The notes beneath the pieces were generated by a model. That model searched no databases, had not been told where the DNA came from, and saw nothing but the letters and a program-made list of their open reading frames with translations. Both the position numbers and the translations under genes were made by a program. Shown here piece by piece: positions 8,295 to 16,744 of a stretch of 64,000 nt of DNA. The stretch comes from Streptomyces malachitofuscus (GTDB lineage: Bacteria; Actinomycetota; Actinomycetes; Streptomycetales; Streptomycetaceae), in assembly GCF_014650055.1 (NCBI RefSeq), contig NZ_BMUF01000009.1:113194-177193 (forward strand), read 5' to 3'. Numbering within the stretch: position 1 is the first letter of the stretch; the number at the start of each line of letters is the position of its first letter.

Positions 8295-10733
8295 TCAGTC
8301 GCCGAGGGTGAGGCGGGGCTTGGGCGCGTCGGTACGCCCGGTCTGCGGGCGGCGGCTGCCCGCGCGGTACTGCGGCGGCCAGACGACGCCCGGCCCGTCG
8401 TAGCCCTGTTCGGCCGCCGCGTGCAGGGTCCAGTGGGGGTCGTAGAGGTGCGGCCGGGCCAGGGCGCACAGGTCCGTACGCCCGGCGAGGAGCAGGGAGT
8501 TGACGTCGTCCCATGAGGAGATCGCACCGACCGCGATCACCGGGACGCCGGCCTGGTTGCGCACCCGGTCGGCGAACGGGGTCTGGTACGAGCGGCCGTA
8601 CTCCGGCTGCTCGCCGGCCACCACCTGGCCGGTCGACACGTCGATCGCATCGGCGCCGTGCGCGGCGAAGGCACGGGCGACGGCCACCGCGTCCTCGGCG
8701 GTCATGCCGCCCTCCGCCCAGTCGGTGGCGGAGATGCGGACGGTCATCGGCCGGTCCCCGGGCCAGACCGCGCGCACGGCGTCGAAGACCTCCAGCGGGA
8801 AGCGCAGCCGCTTCTCCGGTGAGCCCCCGTAGGCGTCGGTGCGGTGGTTGGTGAGCGGGGAGAGGAAGCCGGAGAGCAGATAGCCGTGGGCGCAGTGCAG
8901 TTCCAGCAGGTCGAAGCCGGCCCGTGCGGCCCGCACGGCGGCTGCCGTGAACTGCTCCCTGAGGTCGGTGAGCTGGGCCCGGGACAGCTCCCGGGGGACC
9001 TGGCTGCCCGGCTTGTACGGCAGGGGGGACGCGGCGACGAGCGGCCAGTTGCCGTCGTCGAGCGGCTCGTCCATGCCCTCCCACATCAGCTTGGTCGAGC
9101 CCTTGCGTCCGCTGTGGCCGAGCTGCACGCCGATCGCGGTGCCGGGTGCCTGTGCGTGCACGAAGTCGGTGATCCGCCGCCACGCCTCCGCCTGCCGGCC
9201 GGTGTACAGGCCCGCGCAGCCGGGGGTGATGCGGCCCTCCGGGCTGACGCACACCATCTCGGTCATCACCAGGCCGGCGCCGCCGAGGGCGCGGGCGCCC
9301 AGGTGGACGAGGTGGAAGTCGCCGGGGACGCCGTCGGCCGCCGAGTACATGTCCATGGGCGAGACGACGACCCGGTTGCGCAGGGTCAGACCGCGCAGCC
9401 TGAACGGCGTGAACATCGGAGGCGTGCCGGGCGGGCAGCCGAACCCGCGCTCCACCGACTCGGTGAAGCGGGCGTCGCGCAGCCGCAGGTTGTCGTGGGT
9501 GACGCGGCGGCTGCGGGTGAGCAGGTTGAAGGCGAACTGCCGGGGCGGCTGGGAGAGGTACATGGGCAGGTTCTCGAACCATTCCAGGCTGGCCCGTGCC
9601 GCGCGCTGGGTGGAGGCGACGACGGGCCGGCGCTCGGCCTCGTACGCGGTCAGCGCGCCGTCGAGGGTGGGCTGTTCGCGCAGGCAGGCGGCGAGCGCCA
9701 GCGCGTCCTCCACGGCGAGCTTGGTGCCGGAGCCGATGGAGAAGTGCGCGGTGTGCGCGGCGTCGCCGAGGAGTACGACGTTGCCGTGCGACCAGCGTTC
9801 GTTGACGACCGTGCGGAAGGTGGTCCACGCCGAGTTGTTGCCCCGCAGCGGGCGTCCGCCGAGCGCTTCGGCGAAGATCTTGGCGCAGCGTGCGACGGAC
9901 TCGGTCTCGTCCAGTTCGTCGAATCCGGCGGCGTGCCAGACCTCTTCGCGCATCTCGACGATCACGGTGGAGGCGCATGGGCTCTGCGGCCCGAAGGGCC
10001 TCGTTGAGGGGTGGTGGCCGGGTGACGGGCGGGCGTAGGGGTAGCCGTGCAGTTGCATCACGCCGTGTTCGGTCTCGGCGATCTCGAAGCGGAAGGCGTC
10101 GAAGGCGAAGTCGGCGGCCAGCCAGATGTAGCGGCAGCGGTGTGCGGTGATCCGGGGCCGGAACACGTCCGCGAAGGCCTCACGGGTGGTGCTGTGGACT
10201 CCGTCGGCGGCCACGACGAGGTCGTGGGTGTCCGCCAGGCGGGCCGGGTCGGGCGCCGGGGAGCGGAAGCGCAGGTCGACGCCGAGGGCGCGGCAGCGGT
10301 CGTGCAGGATCTCCAGGAGGCGGCGGCGGCCGAGGGCGGCGAAGGCGTGTCCTCCGGAGGTGTGGCGGGTGCCCTGGTGGACGATGTCGATGTCGTCCCA
10401 GCGCACGAAGTCGCGTTGCAGGGCCGCGTAGACCTGCGGGTCGGCGTGCTCGATACCGCCGAGGGTCTCGTCCGAGAGGACGACGCCGAAACCGAAGGTG
10501 TCGTCCGGGGCGTTGCGCTCCCAGAGGGTGACCTGCCGGTCCGGGTCCAGGCGTTTGAGCAGCGCGGCGGTGTAGAGACCGCCGGGGCCCCCGCCGATGA
10601 TCGCGATGCGTTGGGGGTGGTTCGTCGTCTCGGACGGCTGCGGGTCCGTCGTGGCTGGTCGCGCACACGCGGCGGTAGCCGCAGATTCAGAACAGTCCCG
10701 CGCCCCTTGGGGGTTTGCGGTGCCCTGAGTCAT
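8295..10733 (-). CDS. Bifunctional aryl-CoA hydroxylase / OYE-type oxidoreductase
   Basis: An 812-residue fusion. The N-terminal FAD monooxygenase (about 43-410) has IAIIGGGPGGLYTA and VVLLGDAAHTAHFSIGSG. The C-terminal old-yellow-enzyme domain (about 430-800) has FTPFRLRGLTLRNRVVVSPM, GVQLGHSGRKGS and LLELHCAHGYLLSGFLSP. This architecture matches salicylyl-CoA 5-hydroxylase/oxidoreductases and the 2-aminobenzoyl-CoA monooxygenase/reductase of Azoarcus. It would hydroxylate and partly reduce the ring. The start at 10733 is fixed by GGGAGGTGA seven bases upstream, which overlaps the enoyl-CoA hydratase stop. Codons about 7-33 are encoded by a dispersed repeat. Confidence 0.88.
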   Translation of the reverse strand: MTQGTANPQGARDCSESAATAACARPATTDPQPSETTNHPQRIAIIGGGPGGLYTAALLKRLDPDRQVTLWERNAPDDTFGFGVVLSDETLGGIEHADPQVYAALQRDFVRWDDIDIVHQGTRHTSGGHAFAALGRRRLLEILHDRCRALGVDLRFRSPAPDPARLADTHDLVVAADGVHSTTREAFADVFRPRITAHRCRYIWLAADFAFDAFRFEIAETEHGVMQLHGYPYARPSPGHHPSTRPFGPQSPCASTVIVEMREEVWHAAGFDELDETESVARCAKIFAEALGGRPLRGNNSAWTTFRTVVNERWSHGNVVLLGDAAHTAHFSIGSGTKLAVEDALALAACLREQPTLDGALTAYEAERRPVVASTQRAARASLEWFENLPMYLSQPPRQFAFNLLTRSRRVTHDNLRLRDARFTESVERGFGCPPGTPPMFTPFRLRGLTLRNRVVVSPMDMYSAADGVPGDFHLVHLGARALGGAGLVMTEMVCVSPEGRITPGCAGLYTGRQAEAWRRITDFVHAQAPGTAIGVQLGHSGRKGSTKLMWEGMDEPLDDGNWPLVAASPLPYKPGSQVPRELSRAQLTDLREQFTAAAVRAARAGFDLLELHCAHGYLLSGFLSPLTNHRTDAYGGSPEKRLRFPLEVFDAVRAVWPGDRPMTVRISATDWAEGGMTAEDAVAVARAFAAHGADAIDVSTGQVVAGEQPEYGRSYQTPFADRVRNQAGVPVIAVGAISSWDDVNSLLLAGRTDLCALARPHLYDPHWTLHAAAEQGYDGPGVVWPPQYRAGSRRPQTGRTDAPKPRLTLGD
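10635..10713 (-). repeat. Streptomyces dispersed repeat inside a coding region
   Basis: On the minus strand the stretch runs CCCCCAAGGGGCGCGGGAC ... GCGGCTACCGCCGC ... GCGACCAGCCACGACG ... CCCGCAGCCG. I recall this string, with a small GCGGC/GCCGC hairpin, from intergenic regions of many Streptomyces genomes. Here it lies in frame within the N-terminus of the hydroxylase, directly behind its start codon. It adds about 27 low-complexity residues (QGARDCSESAATAACARPAT). Confidence 0.7.
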
Positions 10734-10737
10734 CTGG

Positions 10738-11565
10738 TCACCTCCCCTGCCATTTCGGGGGGCGCTTCTCGGTGAACGCCGCGTGGAACTCGGCGTAGTC
10801 CTCGCCGGTCATCAGGAGGGCCTGGGTCGACGCGTCCAGTTCGACCGCCGCGGCCAGCGGCATGTCCAGTTCGGCGGTGAGCAGGGCCTTGGTCTGGGCG
10901 TGGGCCAGGGCGGGGCCGTCGGCGAGGCGGCGGGCCAGGCTCCGGGCGGCCTCGTCGGCGTGGCCCTCGTCCGTCAGGGCGCTGACCAGGCCGATCCGCT
11001 CGGCCTCCGGGGCGCGTACCGGCTCGCCCAGCATCAGCAGCCGCGTCGCGTGGCCCAGGCCGACGACCCGCGGCAGCAGGTAGGCGGCGCCCATGTCGCC
11101 GCCGGACAGGCCGACCCGGGTGAAGAGGAAGGCGAAGCGGGCGCTGGGGTCGGCGACGCGGAAGTCGGCGGCCAGGGCGAGGACCGCGCCGGCGCCGGCC
11201 GCCACTCCGTGCACCGCGGCGATCACCGGGAACGGGCACTCCCGTACGGCGCGCACCACCTGGCCGGTCATCCGGTTGAAGTCGAGCAGCTGGGCGGTGT
11301 CCATCGAGAGGGTCGCGCCGATGATCTCGTCGACGTCGCCCCCGGAGCAGAAGCCGCGCCCCTCGCCGCCCAGCACCAGGGCGCGCACCGCCCGCTCCCT
11401 GGACAGCTCGGCGAGCAGGTCGCGCAGGTCGGCGTAGGCGCCGAAGGTGAGCGCGTTGAGCTTGTCGGGGCGGGCGAGGGTGACGGTCGCGACGCCGTCG
11501 TCGAGGTCGACGCGCAGATGCTCCCAGCGGGCGGTGCGGGCGGCGGAGCCGGTGAAGGGACTCAT
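10738..11565 (-). CDS. Enoyl-CoA hydratase/isomerase
   Basis: A 275-residue crotonase-fold protein. The oxyanion loop strands are ALVLGGEGRGFCSGGDVDEI (around 68-87) and HGVAAGAGAVLALAADFR. The second catalytic segment, GLSGGDMGAAYLLPRVVG, has Asp where classical hydratases have Glu, so hydrolase, isomerase or ring-opening chemistry is as likely as hydration. C-terminal CoA-binding tail is HAAFTEKRPPKW. First gene of a two-gene unit with the hydroxylase, 4 nt apart. Box B lies 55 nt upstream of its start. Expected to act after the hydroxylase in alicyclic-CoA breakdown. Confidence 0.88.
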   Translation of the reverse strand: MSPFTGSAARTARWEHLRVDLDDGVATVTLARPDKLNALTFGAYADLRDLLAELSRERAVRALVLGGEGRGFCSGGDVDEIIGATLSMDTAQLLDFNRMTGQVVRAVRECPFPVIAAVHGVAAGAGAVLALAADFRVADPSARFAFLFTRVGLSGGDMGAAYLLPRVVGLGHATRLLMLGEPVRAPEAERIGLVSALTDEGHADEAARSLARRLADGPALAHAQTKALLTAELDMPLAAAVELDASTQALLMTGEDYAEFHAAFTEKRPPKWQGR

Positions 11566-11620
11566 GAGGGCGGCCTCCTCGGGCGGGCACTGCGCGGCTC
11601 AGTGAGCTCTACCCCATGAA

Positions 11621-11663
11621 GTTATCACCTGTTGGTGACTGTCGTCACGAGGGCGCGATACGC
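11621..11663. promoter_or_regulatory. Operator-like box B
   Basis: GTTATC (11621), 9 nt, TGACTGTCGTCAC (11636-11648), then CGATACGC (11656-11663). It has the same blocks as box A at 4752, with only the last spacer two bases longer. It sits 55 bp upstream of the enoyl-CoA hydratase start, so both catabolic units of the locus share one probable regulator. The rest of 11664-11863 is GC-rich promoter DNA with a CACCG-GTAA-CGGTG repeat and no gene. Confidence 0.65.
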
Positions 11664-11863
11664 CGTTCGGGGGCCGTCACATCCGTCACGGCTCGTCGAC
11701 ACACCGGTAACGGTGCGAGCGGGCGTGCGAGGCCGGGCACCGGCGTGGGTAGGCCGACCGGTGCCGGGGCCGGACGCCCCGGCCGGCTCCGGGGCCCGCC
11801 CCCTCGAAGGGTGGCACCGGGTGCGCCGTACCATTGACGGCTGAACGCAGGAGCACCCGCTCC

Positions 11864-12307
11864 ATGAACGGACCCGCTGTGCACGAACCCTCCGCCGCTT
11901 CGACCTCCTGGCGCGTAGCGCTGCCGCACTCCACCGCGGCAGTGCCCGTGGCGCGTGCACTGGTCCGTACGGCACTGGCCGAGCGGGAGCACTCCGCCGA
12001 CAGCGACACGGCGGAGCTGCTGACGGCGGAGCTGGTGGCCAACGCCGTGGAGCACACCTCGGGGAGCGCCCCGATAGAGCTGGTGGTGCGGCTGCTGCCG
12101 ACCGGATTCCAGGTCGAGGTGCACGACGCCGACCCGGCGCCGCCCGGTGACCTCACCCGTCCCGTGATCGGCGAGCCCGACCCCTGGCAGGAGCACGGGC
12201 GCGGGCTGCTGCTGATCCGCTCACTGAGTTCGTCCTGCGGTCACCGCCCCACCGAGTCCGGCAAGGCGGTGTGGTTCCGGCTGCCGGGCCAGCGGCGCCC
12301 GGTCTGA
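11864..12307 (+). CDS. Anti-sigma-type ATP-binding protein (HATPase_c)
   Basis: A 147-residue stand-alone GHKL ATPase domain of the RsbW/SpoIIAB-like class that is abundant in Streptomyces. N box ELLTAELVANAVEHT (about residues 48-62); G2 box WQEHGRGLLLIRSL near residue 108. Such proteins are serine kinases or anti-sigma partners in stress and developmental signalling. No partner is encoded beside it. ATG 11864 follows AGGAG by 10 nt. It is convergent with the OTC gene, 10 bases apart. Confidence 0.82.
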   Translation: MNGPAVHEPSAASTSWRVALPHSTAAVPVARALVRTALAEREHSADSDTAELLTAELVANAVEHTSGSAPIELVVRLLPTGFQVEVHDADPAPPGDLTRPVIGEPDPWQEHGRGLLLIRSLSSSCGHRPTESGKAVWFRLPGQRRPV

Positions 12308-12317
12308 GCGGGCCGCC

Positions 12318-13325
12318 TCAGCCGAGGGTGGCGACCAGGACCGCCTTGATGGTGTGCATGCGGTTCTCCGCCTCGTCGAAGACCACCGAGTGCGCGGACT
12401 CGAACACCTCGTCGGTCACCTCCAGCGACTCCAGGCCGTGGGCCTCGTACACCTCGCGGCCCACCTGGGTGCCGAGGTCGTGGAAGGCGGGCAGGCAGTG
12501 CAGGAAGCCGACGTCGGGGTTGCCGGTGGCGCGCAGGACGTCCATGGTCACCGCGTAGGGCGCGAGCGCGGCGATCCGCTCGTCCCAGACCTCCTTGGGT
12601 TCCCCCATGGAGACCCAGACGTCCGTGGCGACGAAGTCGGCGCCCGCGACGCCCTCGGCGATGTCCTCGGTGAGCGTGATGCGGGCCCCGCTGCCGGCGG
12701 CGAGCTCGCGGGCCCGGTCGACGACCTCCTGGGCGGGCCAGTAGGTCTTCGGGGCGACGATGCGGACGTCCATGCCCAGCAGGGCCGCGGTGACCAGGTA
12801 GGAGTTGCCCATGTTGAAGCGGGCGTCGCCCAGGTAGGCGAAGGCGATCCCGGTGAGCGGCTTGGCGCTGTGCTCGGTCATGGTGAGGACGTCGGCGAGC
12901 ATCTGGGTGGGGTGCCAGTCGTCGGTGAGACCGTTGAAGACGGGAACGCCGGCGTACCGGGCCAGCTCCTCCACCTTGGCCTGGCTGTCCCCCCGGTACT
13001 CGATGCCGTCGTACATCCGGCCCAGCACCCGGGCGGTGTCCTTCACGGACTCCTTGTGGCCCATCTGCGAGCCCGCCGGGTCGAGGTAGGTCGTCGAGGC
13101 GCCCTGGTCGGCGGCCGCGACCTCGAACGCGCAGCGGGTACGCGTCGAGGTCTTCTCGAAGATCAGCGCGATGTTCCTGCCCTGCAGATACCGGCGCTCG
13201 GTCCCGGCCCGCTTGGCCGCCTTCAGCTCGGCGGCCAGCTCCAGCAGGCCGAGGAACTCCTCCGCGGTGAAGTCCACCTCCTTGAGGAAGTGGCGGCCGG
13301 CGAGGGCGGTCGGGACAGTCGCCAT
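12318..13325 (-). CDS. argF: Ornithine carbamoyltransferase (catabolic type)
   Basis: A 335-residue OTC with all signatures. Carbamoyl-phosphate loop EKTSTRTRCAFEVAA (around 55-69), HPTQMLAD (about 135-142) and the ornithine-site HCLPAFHD near residue 272. It interconverts citrulline plus phosphate with ornithine plus carbamoyl phosphate. The arginine deiminase gene just upstream on the same strand makes a catabolic (arcB-like) role likely, although the same family includes biosynthetic argF. ATG 13325 follows CTGGAG. A 71-bp AT-rich gap with palindromes separates it from arcA, so it may have its own promoter. Confidence 0.93.
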   Translation of the reverse strand: MATVPTALAGRHFLKEVDFTAEEFLGLLELAAELKAAKRAGTERRYLQGRNIALIFEKTSTRTRCAFEVAAADQGASTTYLDPAGSQMGHKESVKDTARVLGRMYDGIEYRGDSQAKVEELARYAGVPVFNGLTDDWHPTQMLADVLTMTEHSAKPLTGIAFAYLGDARFNMGNSYLVTAALLGMDVRIVAPKTYWPAQEVVDRARELAAGSGARITLTEDIAEGVAGADFVATDVWVSMGEPKEVWDERIAALAPYAVTMDVLRATGNPDVGFLHCLPAFHDLGTQVGREVYEAHGLESLEVTDEVFESAHSVVFDEAENRMHTIKAVLVATLG

Positions 13326-13362
13326 GGGGCGCTCCAGGGATGGGGGACACGAACCCTTGGAA

Positions 13363-13390
13363 GTATATACGAGAACTTGTATTTCTATAC
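13363..13390. promoter_or_regulatory. Palindromic AT-rich promoter/operator before the OTC gene
   Basis: GTATATAC (13363-13370) is a perfect palindrome. GTATTTCTATAC (13379-13390) has GTAT/ATAC arms. Together they form a sharply AT-rich island in GC-rich DNA, 40-65 bp upstream of the OTC start. It could be a promoter or a regulator site, for example ArgR or a gas-responsive regulator. No clear ARG-box match was recognised. Confidence 0.4.
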
Positions 13391-13396
13391 GGCGCC

Positions 13397-14620
13397 CTAC
13401 ACGGCGTCTCGCTGTACGGGACAGCTCATGCAGCGCGGCCCTCCCCGGCCCCGGCCCAGCTCGCTGCCGGGGATCTCTATCACCTCGATGCCCTGCTTGC
13501 GCAGATGCGTGTTGGTGGTGGAGTTCCGTTCGTAGGCGACGACCACGCCCGGTTCGACGGCCAGGACGTTGCAGCCGTCGTCCCACTGCTCGCGTTCCGC
13601 GGCGTGCACGTCCTGGGTGGCGGTCAGCACCCGGATCTCGCTGAGCCCGAGCGCGGCGGCGATCGCGCGGTGCATGTGCTCCGGCGGATGGTCGGTGACC
13701 TTCAGCTCCTTGTCGTCGGAGCCGGGCTCGATGGTGTAGGAGCGGAGCATGCCGAGGCCCGCGTACTGGGTGAAGGTGTCCCCGTCGACCATGGTCATCA
13801 CGGTGTCCAGGTGCATCAGGGCGCGTCTCTTCGGCATGTCGAGGGCCACGATCGTGCGGGCCGAGCCGGCCGCGAACAGTTTGTGCGCGAGCATCTCCAC
13901 GGCCTGCGGGGTGGTGCGCTCGCTCATGCCGATCAGCACCGCGCCGTTGCCGATGACCAGCACGTCTCCGCCCTCGATGGTGGACGGGTAGTCGGCCTGC
14001 CCCTCGGACCAGAGGTGGAAGGTCTCCTCCCGGAACAGCGGGTGGTGCCGGTAGATCGCCTCGAAGTGCACCGTCTCGCGCTGCCGGGCGGGCCACCGCA
14101 TCGCGTTGATGGAGACACCGTCGTAGATCCAGGCGGAGGTGTCCCGGGTGAAGAGGTGGTTGGGCAGCGGACGCAGGAGGAAGTCGTCGAGCTCCATGAC
14201 GTGGAAGCGCACGGAGGTCGGCTCCGGGTGGGCGTCCAGGAACTCCCGCTTGGTCATCCCGCCGACCAGGACCTCGGCCAGTTCGGGCGCCGGGAGGGTC
14301 TCGAAGGCGGCGCGGAGGTGGTCCGTGGCCAGCGGTCCGTACTCCTTCTCGTCGAAGACCCGGTCCAGGACGAGCGCGCGGGCGGCGGGCAGCGCGAGCG
14401 TCTCGGAGAGCAGGTCGCCGAAGAGGTGGACGGTGACACCGCGGTCGCGCAGGACGTCGGCGAATCCGTCGTGTTCGGCGCGCGCCCGGCGCACCCAGAG
14501 CACGTCGTCGAAGAGCAGGGCGTCCTTGTTGCTGGGGGTGAGCCTTTTGAGCTCGAGATCGGGCCGGTGCAGGATGACGCGGCGCAGCCGCCCGGCCTCG
14601 GAGTCGACGTGGTAGGTCAT
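13397..14620 (-). CDS. arcA: Arginine deiminase
   Basis: A 407-residue arginine deiminase. Family landmarks are the N-terminal VDSEAGRLRRVILHRP, TRDTSAWIYDG near residue 160, the catalytic His block ALMHLDTVMTM (about 274-284) and the C-terminal nucleophile loop GPRCMSCPV with the active-site Cys. It hydrolyses arginine to citrulline and ammonia, feeding the OTC gene 71 bp downstream. The usual third gene, carbamate kinase, is absent from the window, so ATP recovery would need a distant gene. The HExxH gene lies 29 bp upstream on the same strand. Confidence 0.94.
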   Translation of the reverse strand: MTYHVDSEAGRLRRVILHRPDLELKRLTPSNKDALLFDDVLWVRRARAEHDGFADVLRDRGVTVHLFGDLLSETLALPAARALVLDRVFDEKEYGPLATDHLRAAFETLPAPELAEVLVGGMTKREFLDAHPEPTSVRFHVMELDDFLLRPLPNHLFTRDTSAWIYDGVSINAMRWPARQRETVHFEAIYRHHPLFREETFHLWSEGQADYPSTIEGGDVLVIGNGAVLIGMSERTTPQAVEMLAHKLFAAGSARTIVALDMPKRRALMHLDTVMTMVDGDTFTQYAGLGMLRSYTIEPGSDDKELKVTDHPPEHMHRAIAAALGLSEIRVLTATQDVHAAEREQWDDGCNVLAVEPGVVVAYERNSTTNTHLRKQGIEVIEIPGSELGRGRGGPRCMSCPVQRDAV

Positions 14621-14649
14621 GCCTTCATCCTGACCACCCGGACGCGGAT

Positions 14650-16431
14650 TCACCCCCGGTTCGGCACATCCGCGCTCCGCCTTCCGTCGCCCGGCGCCCC
14701 GGACAGCAGCAGCTCCGGACGGGCCAGCACCCGGCGGGCTTCGGGACCCGGCTCCAGCGCCGCACGGGCGACGATCCATCCGGCGAGCAGGTGCGGGTCC
14801 CCGGGCTCGCGTTCCAGCTCCTCGGTGTAGCCCTTGAACGCGGCTCCCGCGTCCCCCGCGGCGAGGTACTCGTCCGGGGTGCGGGGCCCGGTCGGCGGCA
14901 CGGCGAAGGCGTGGGTGCGGACGTCGGGCCAGGAGGAGCGGTCGGTCCGGAAACGGAGGCCGTCCGCAGGGGCGGAGGCACCGGCTCCGGGTGGCACGGA
15001 GTGCCCTTCAGGGCCGGGTTGGGCACCGGAGCGGGACGGCGGGGCGACGTTGCGCAGGCGCCACTCGGTGCGGTGCAGCGCGGCGGCGGTGCGGGCCCGG
15101 GTGCGGGCGGCCGGGGCGACGGGTTCGCGCAGCCAGCCGTCCAGGCTGCGGGCGAGGCCCCCGACCAGGGCGCGGCCGGCCCCGGTGAGCCGGCCGCTGG
15201 TGAGGAGGGTGCGTACGACGAGGCGGCTCTGCGTCCGGCGCAGCGCGAAGTGGTAGGCGGCCGTCTCCGCGTGCTCGGGATCGGACAGCCGGTCCCGCCA
15301 GAAGCCCGCGACGCCGGTGAAGGCGTAGGCACCGTGCAGCAGGCCGGTGAGGTGGCGGGGGTCGGGGCGCCACGGCGCGTAATAGCGCTCGGCGCGGTCG
15401 TCGGTCAGCAGCGGGAAGAGGTGGATCAGGGCGGCGAGCTTGCTGTGCTGGAACTCGTGGACCAGCGCCTCGGCCAGGGCGAGCGCCGAGGAGGGGCGGG
15501 CGATGACCATGGCGCCGTAGGCGTCACCGCTCGACGCCGACACGCGCACCTCGGGCGGTGGCGGGGGCAGCGGACTGGTGCGCGCCCAGGGGACCACCGC
15601 CCGGATCACCGCGGGGTCGAGCCGTCCGGGCCCCGGTCCCTGCGCGGTCGCGAGGAGTGCCACGGCCTCGTCGAACAGCCGCTGCCAGGCCTGCGCCTCG
15701 TCGTCGTCCAGCCGGGCGGGCGCGATCGGGTCGTCGAGGTCGCGGTAGGGGTCCAGGTCCTCCAGGGGTATGGCGACGGGTCCGGCCGGGGTGGTGTGCG
15801 TGAGCGTGCGCAGCGGAAGCCAATGGGGGTCAACGGGCGGGGTCTCGTCCACCGGTGCGGGGGCGGGACGGCAGGTCACGGTCGACCGCCGGCCGTCGGG
15901 GGTGGGTCCGCTCAGGGTCAGTTCCCCGGCGCGGGTGCTCGCCGTGCCCACCGTCAGGCCGGGCGCCCCGTGCGGGAGCCGGGAGAGTCCGAGCCCGGGC
16001 AGGGACAGGGCGCCGTCGTCCAGCGGAACGCGCAGAACCGTTTCCGTACCGGCGTGCAGCGAGGCGGCGACCGCGAGGGCGTTCAGTCGGCCCGCCTCCG
16101 CCCACAGGTGCGGACCGCTCGCGGTGCCGTGCACCCGGCGCAGCAGATGGGCGATCCAGGCCCCGGTGGCCGGGGCGAGCAGCAGCCGCTCGGCCGGCTC
16201 CTGCGCGTGTTCCGCCGCCTCCTTGAACACGCGCCAGGCCTCCGGTACCGGGGTCAGCGGCGTGGGCAGTTCCCTGATGCGCTTCAGCAGGGTGCGCAGC
16301 AGCAGTAACCGGCGGGCGCGTTCACCCTGTTCGAGAAAGGCGACGGCCGACGCCGAGCCACCGCCGGCGGCCAGTTCCGCGAAGAGGCGTTCGGGCATGC
16401 GGAACGGGACGGTGCGCGGCTCGCTGGTCAT
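14650..16431 (-). CDS. HExxH-type putative peptide beta-hydroxylase
   Basis: A 593-residue protein resembling the HExxH motif-containing peptide-modification family (aKG-HExxH peptide beta-hydroxylases found beside FxSxx-COOH RiPP genes). The key motif is LAEALVHEFQHSKLAAL near residues 318-334. The conserved downstream region is RYYAPWRPDPRHLTGLLHGAYAF, around 355-377. It resembles a metalloprotease, but the family is thought to be Fe(II)/2-oxoglutarate dependent. ATG 16431 follows CCGGAGG. The small peptide gene 16523-16744 lies directly upstream on the same strand. The C-terminal 150 residues are variable and proline-rich. Confidence 0.75.
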   Translation of the reverse strand: MTSEPRTVPFRMPERLFAELAAGGGSASAVAFLEQGERARRLLLLRTLLKRIRELPTPLTPVPEAWRVFKEAAEHAQEPAERLLLAPATGAWIAHLLRRVHGTASGPHLWAEAGRLNALAVAASLHAGTETVLRVPLDDGALSLPGLGLSRLPHGAPGLTVGTASTRAGELTLSGPTPDGRRSTVTCRPAPAPVDETPPVDPHWLPLRTLTHTTPAGPVAIPLEDLDPYRDLDDPIAPARLDDDEAQAWQRLFDEAVALLATAQGPGPGRLDPAVIRAVVPWARTSPLPPPPPEVRVSASSGDAYGAMVIARPSSALALAEALVHEFQHSKLAALIHLFPLLTDDRAERYYAPWRPDPRHLTGLLHGAYAFTGVAGFWRDRLSDPEHAETAAYHFALRRTQSRLVVRTLLTSGRLTGAGRALVGGLARSLDGWLREPVAPAARTRARTAAALHRTEWRLRNVAPPSRSGAQPGPEGHSVPPGAGASAPADGLRFRTDRSSWPDVRTHAFAVPPTGPRTPDEYLAAGDAGAAFKGYTEELEREPGDPHLLAGWIVARAALEPGPEARRVLARPELLLSGAPGDGRRSADVPNRG

Positions 16432-16522
16432 GAGGGACGGGACCTCCGGTGACGGATGCGGGCAGGAAGTCCGGCGGCCCGCGGGGACCTGGTCCGGGCC
16501 CCTGCCGCCGGGGCGGGGACGG

Positions 16523-16744
16523 TCACTCGGCCCGGGCGGTCCCCTCGTTCCCACCCCTGATGCTGCCGCGTGCGCGCAGGACCTCTTCGAGCACGCGGAC
16601 GGTCGGGCGGAGCGGTGCGAGATCGTCCAGCGCGGTCAGGGGCAGGCCCGCGAGGTCGGCCAGATCCGACTCCCAGACGTCGGTCCCCGCACCGGTGGCC
16701 GGCTCACGGTCGGCGGTGTGGCGCAGAGCGGGCGGCTGATCCAA
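16523..16744 (-). CDS. Small peptide, candidate RiPP precursor
   Basis: A 73-residue peptide, too short to stand out. The start is TTG at 16744, justified by GGGGGAG six bases upstream. The middle segment SDLADLAGLPLTALDDL resembles the leader region of FxSxx-COOH precursors (FxsA). The C-terminus is EGTARAE and lacks the FxSxx ending that radical-SAM FxsB cyclises. It is followed after 91 bp by the HExxH gene, fitting a substrate-enzyme pair. It could instead be a degenerate precursor that has lost its core. Confidence 0.55.
   Translation of the reverse strand: MDQPPALRHTADREPATGAGTDVWESDLADLAGLPLTALDDLAPLRPTVRVLEEVLRARGSIRGGNEGTARAE

Noticed and set aside
13363..13390. Canonical ARG box
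   Set aside because: The palindromes do not match an ArgR consensus I can recall, so only a generic operator or promoter call is made.
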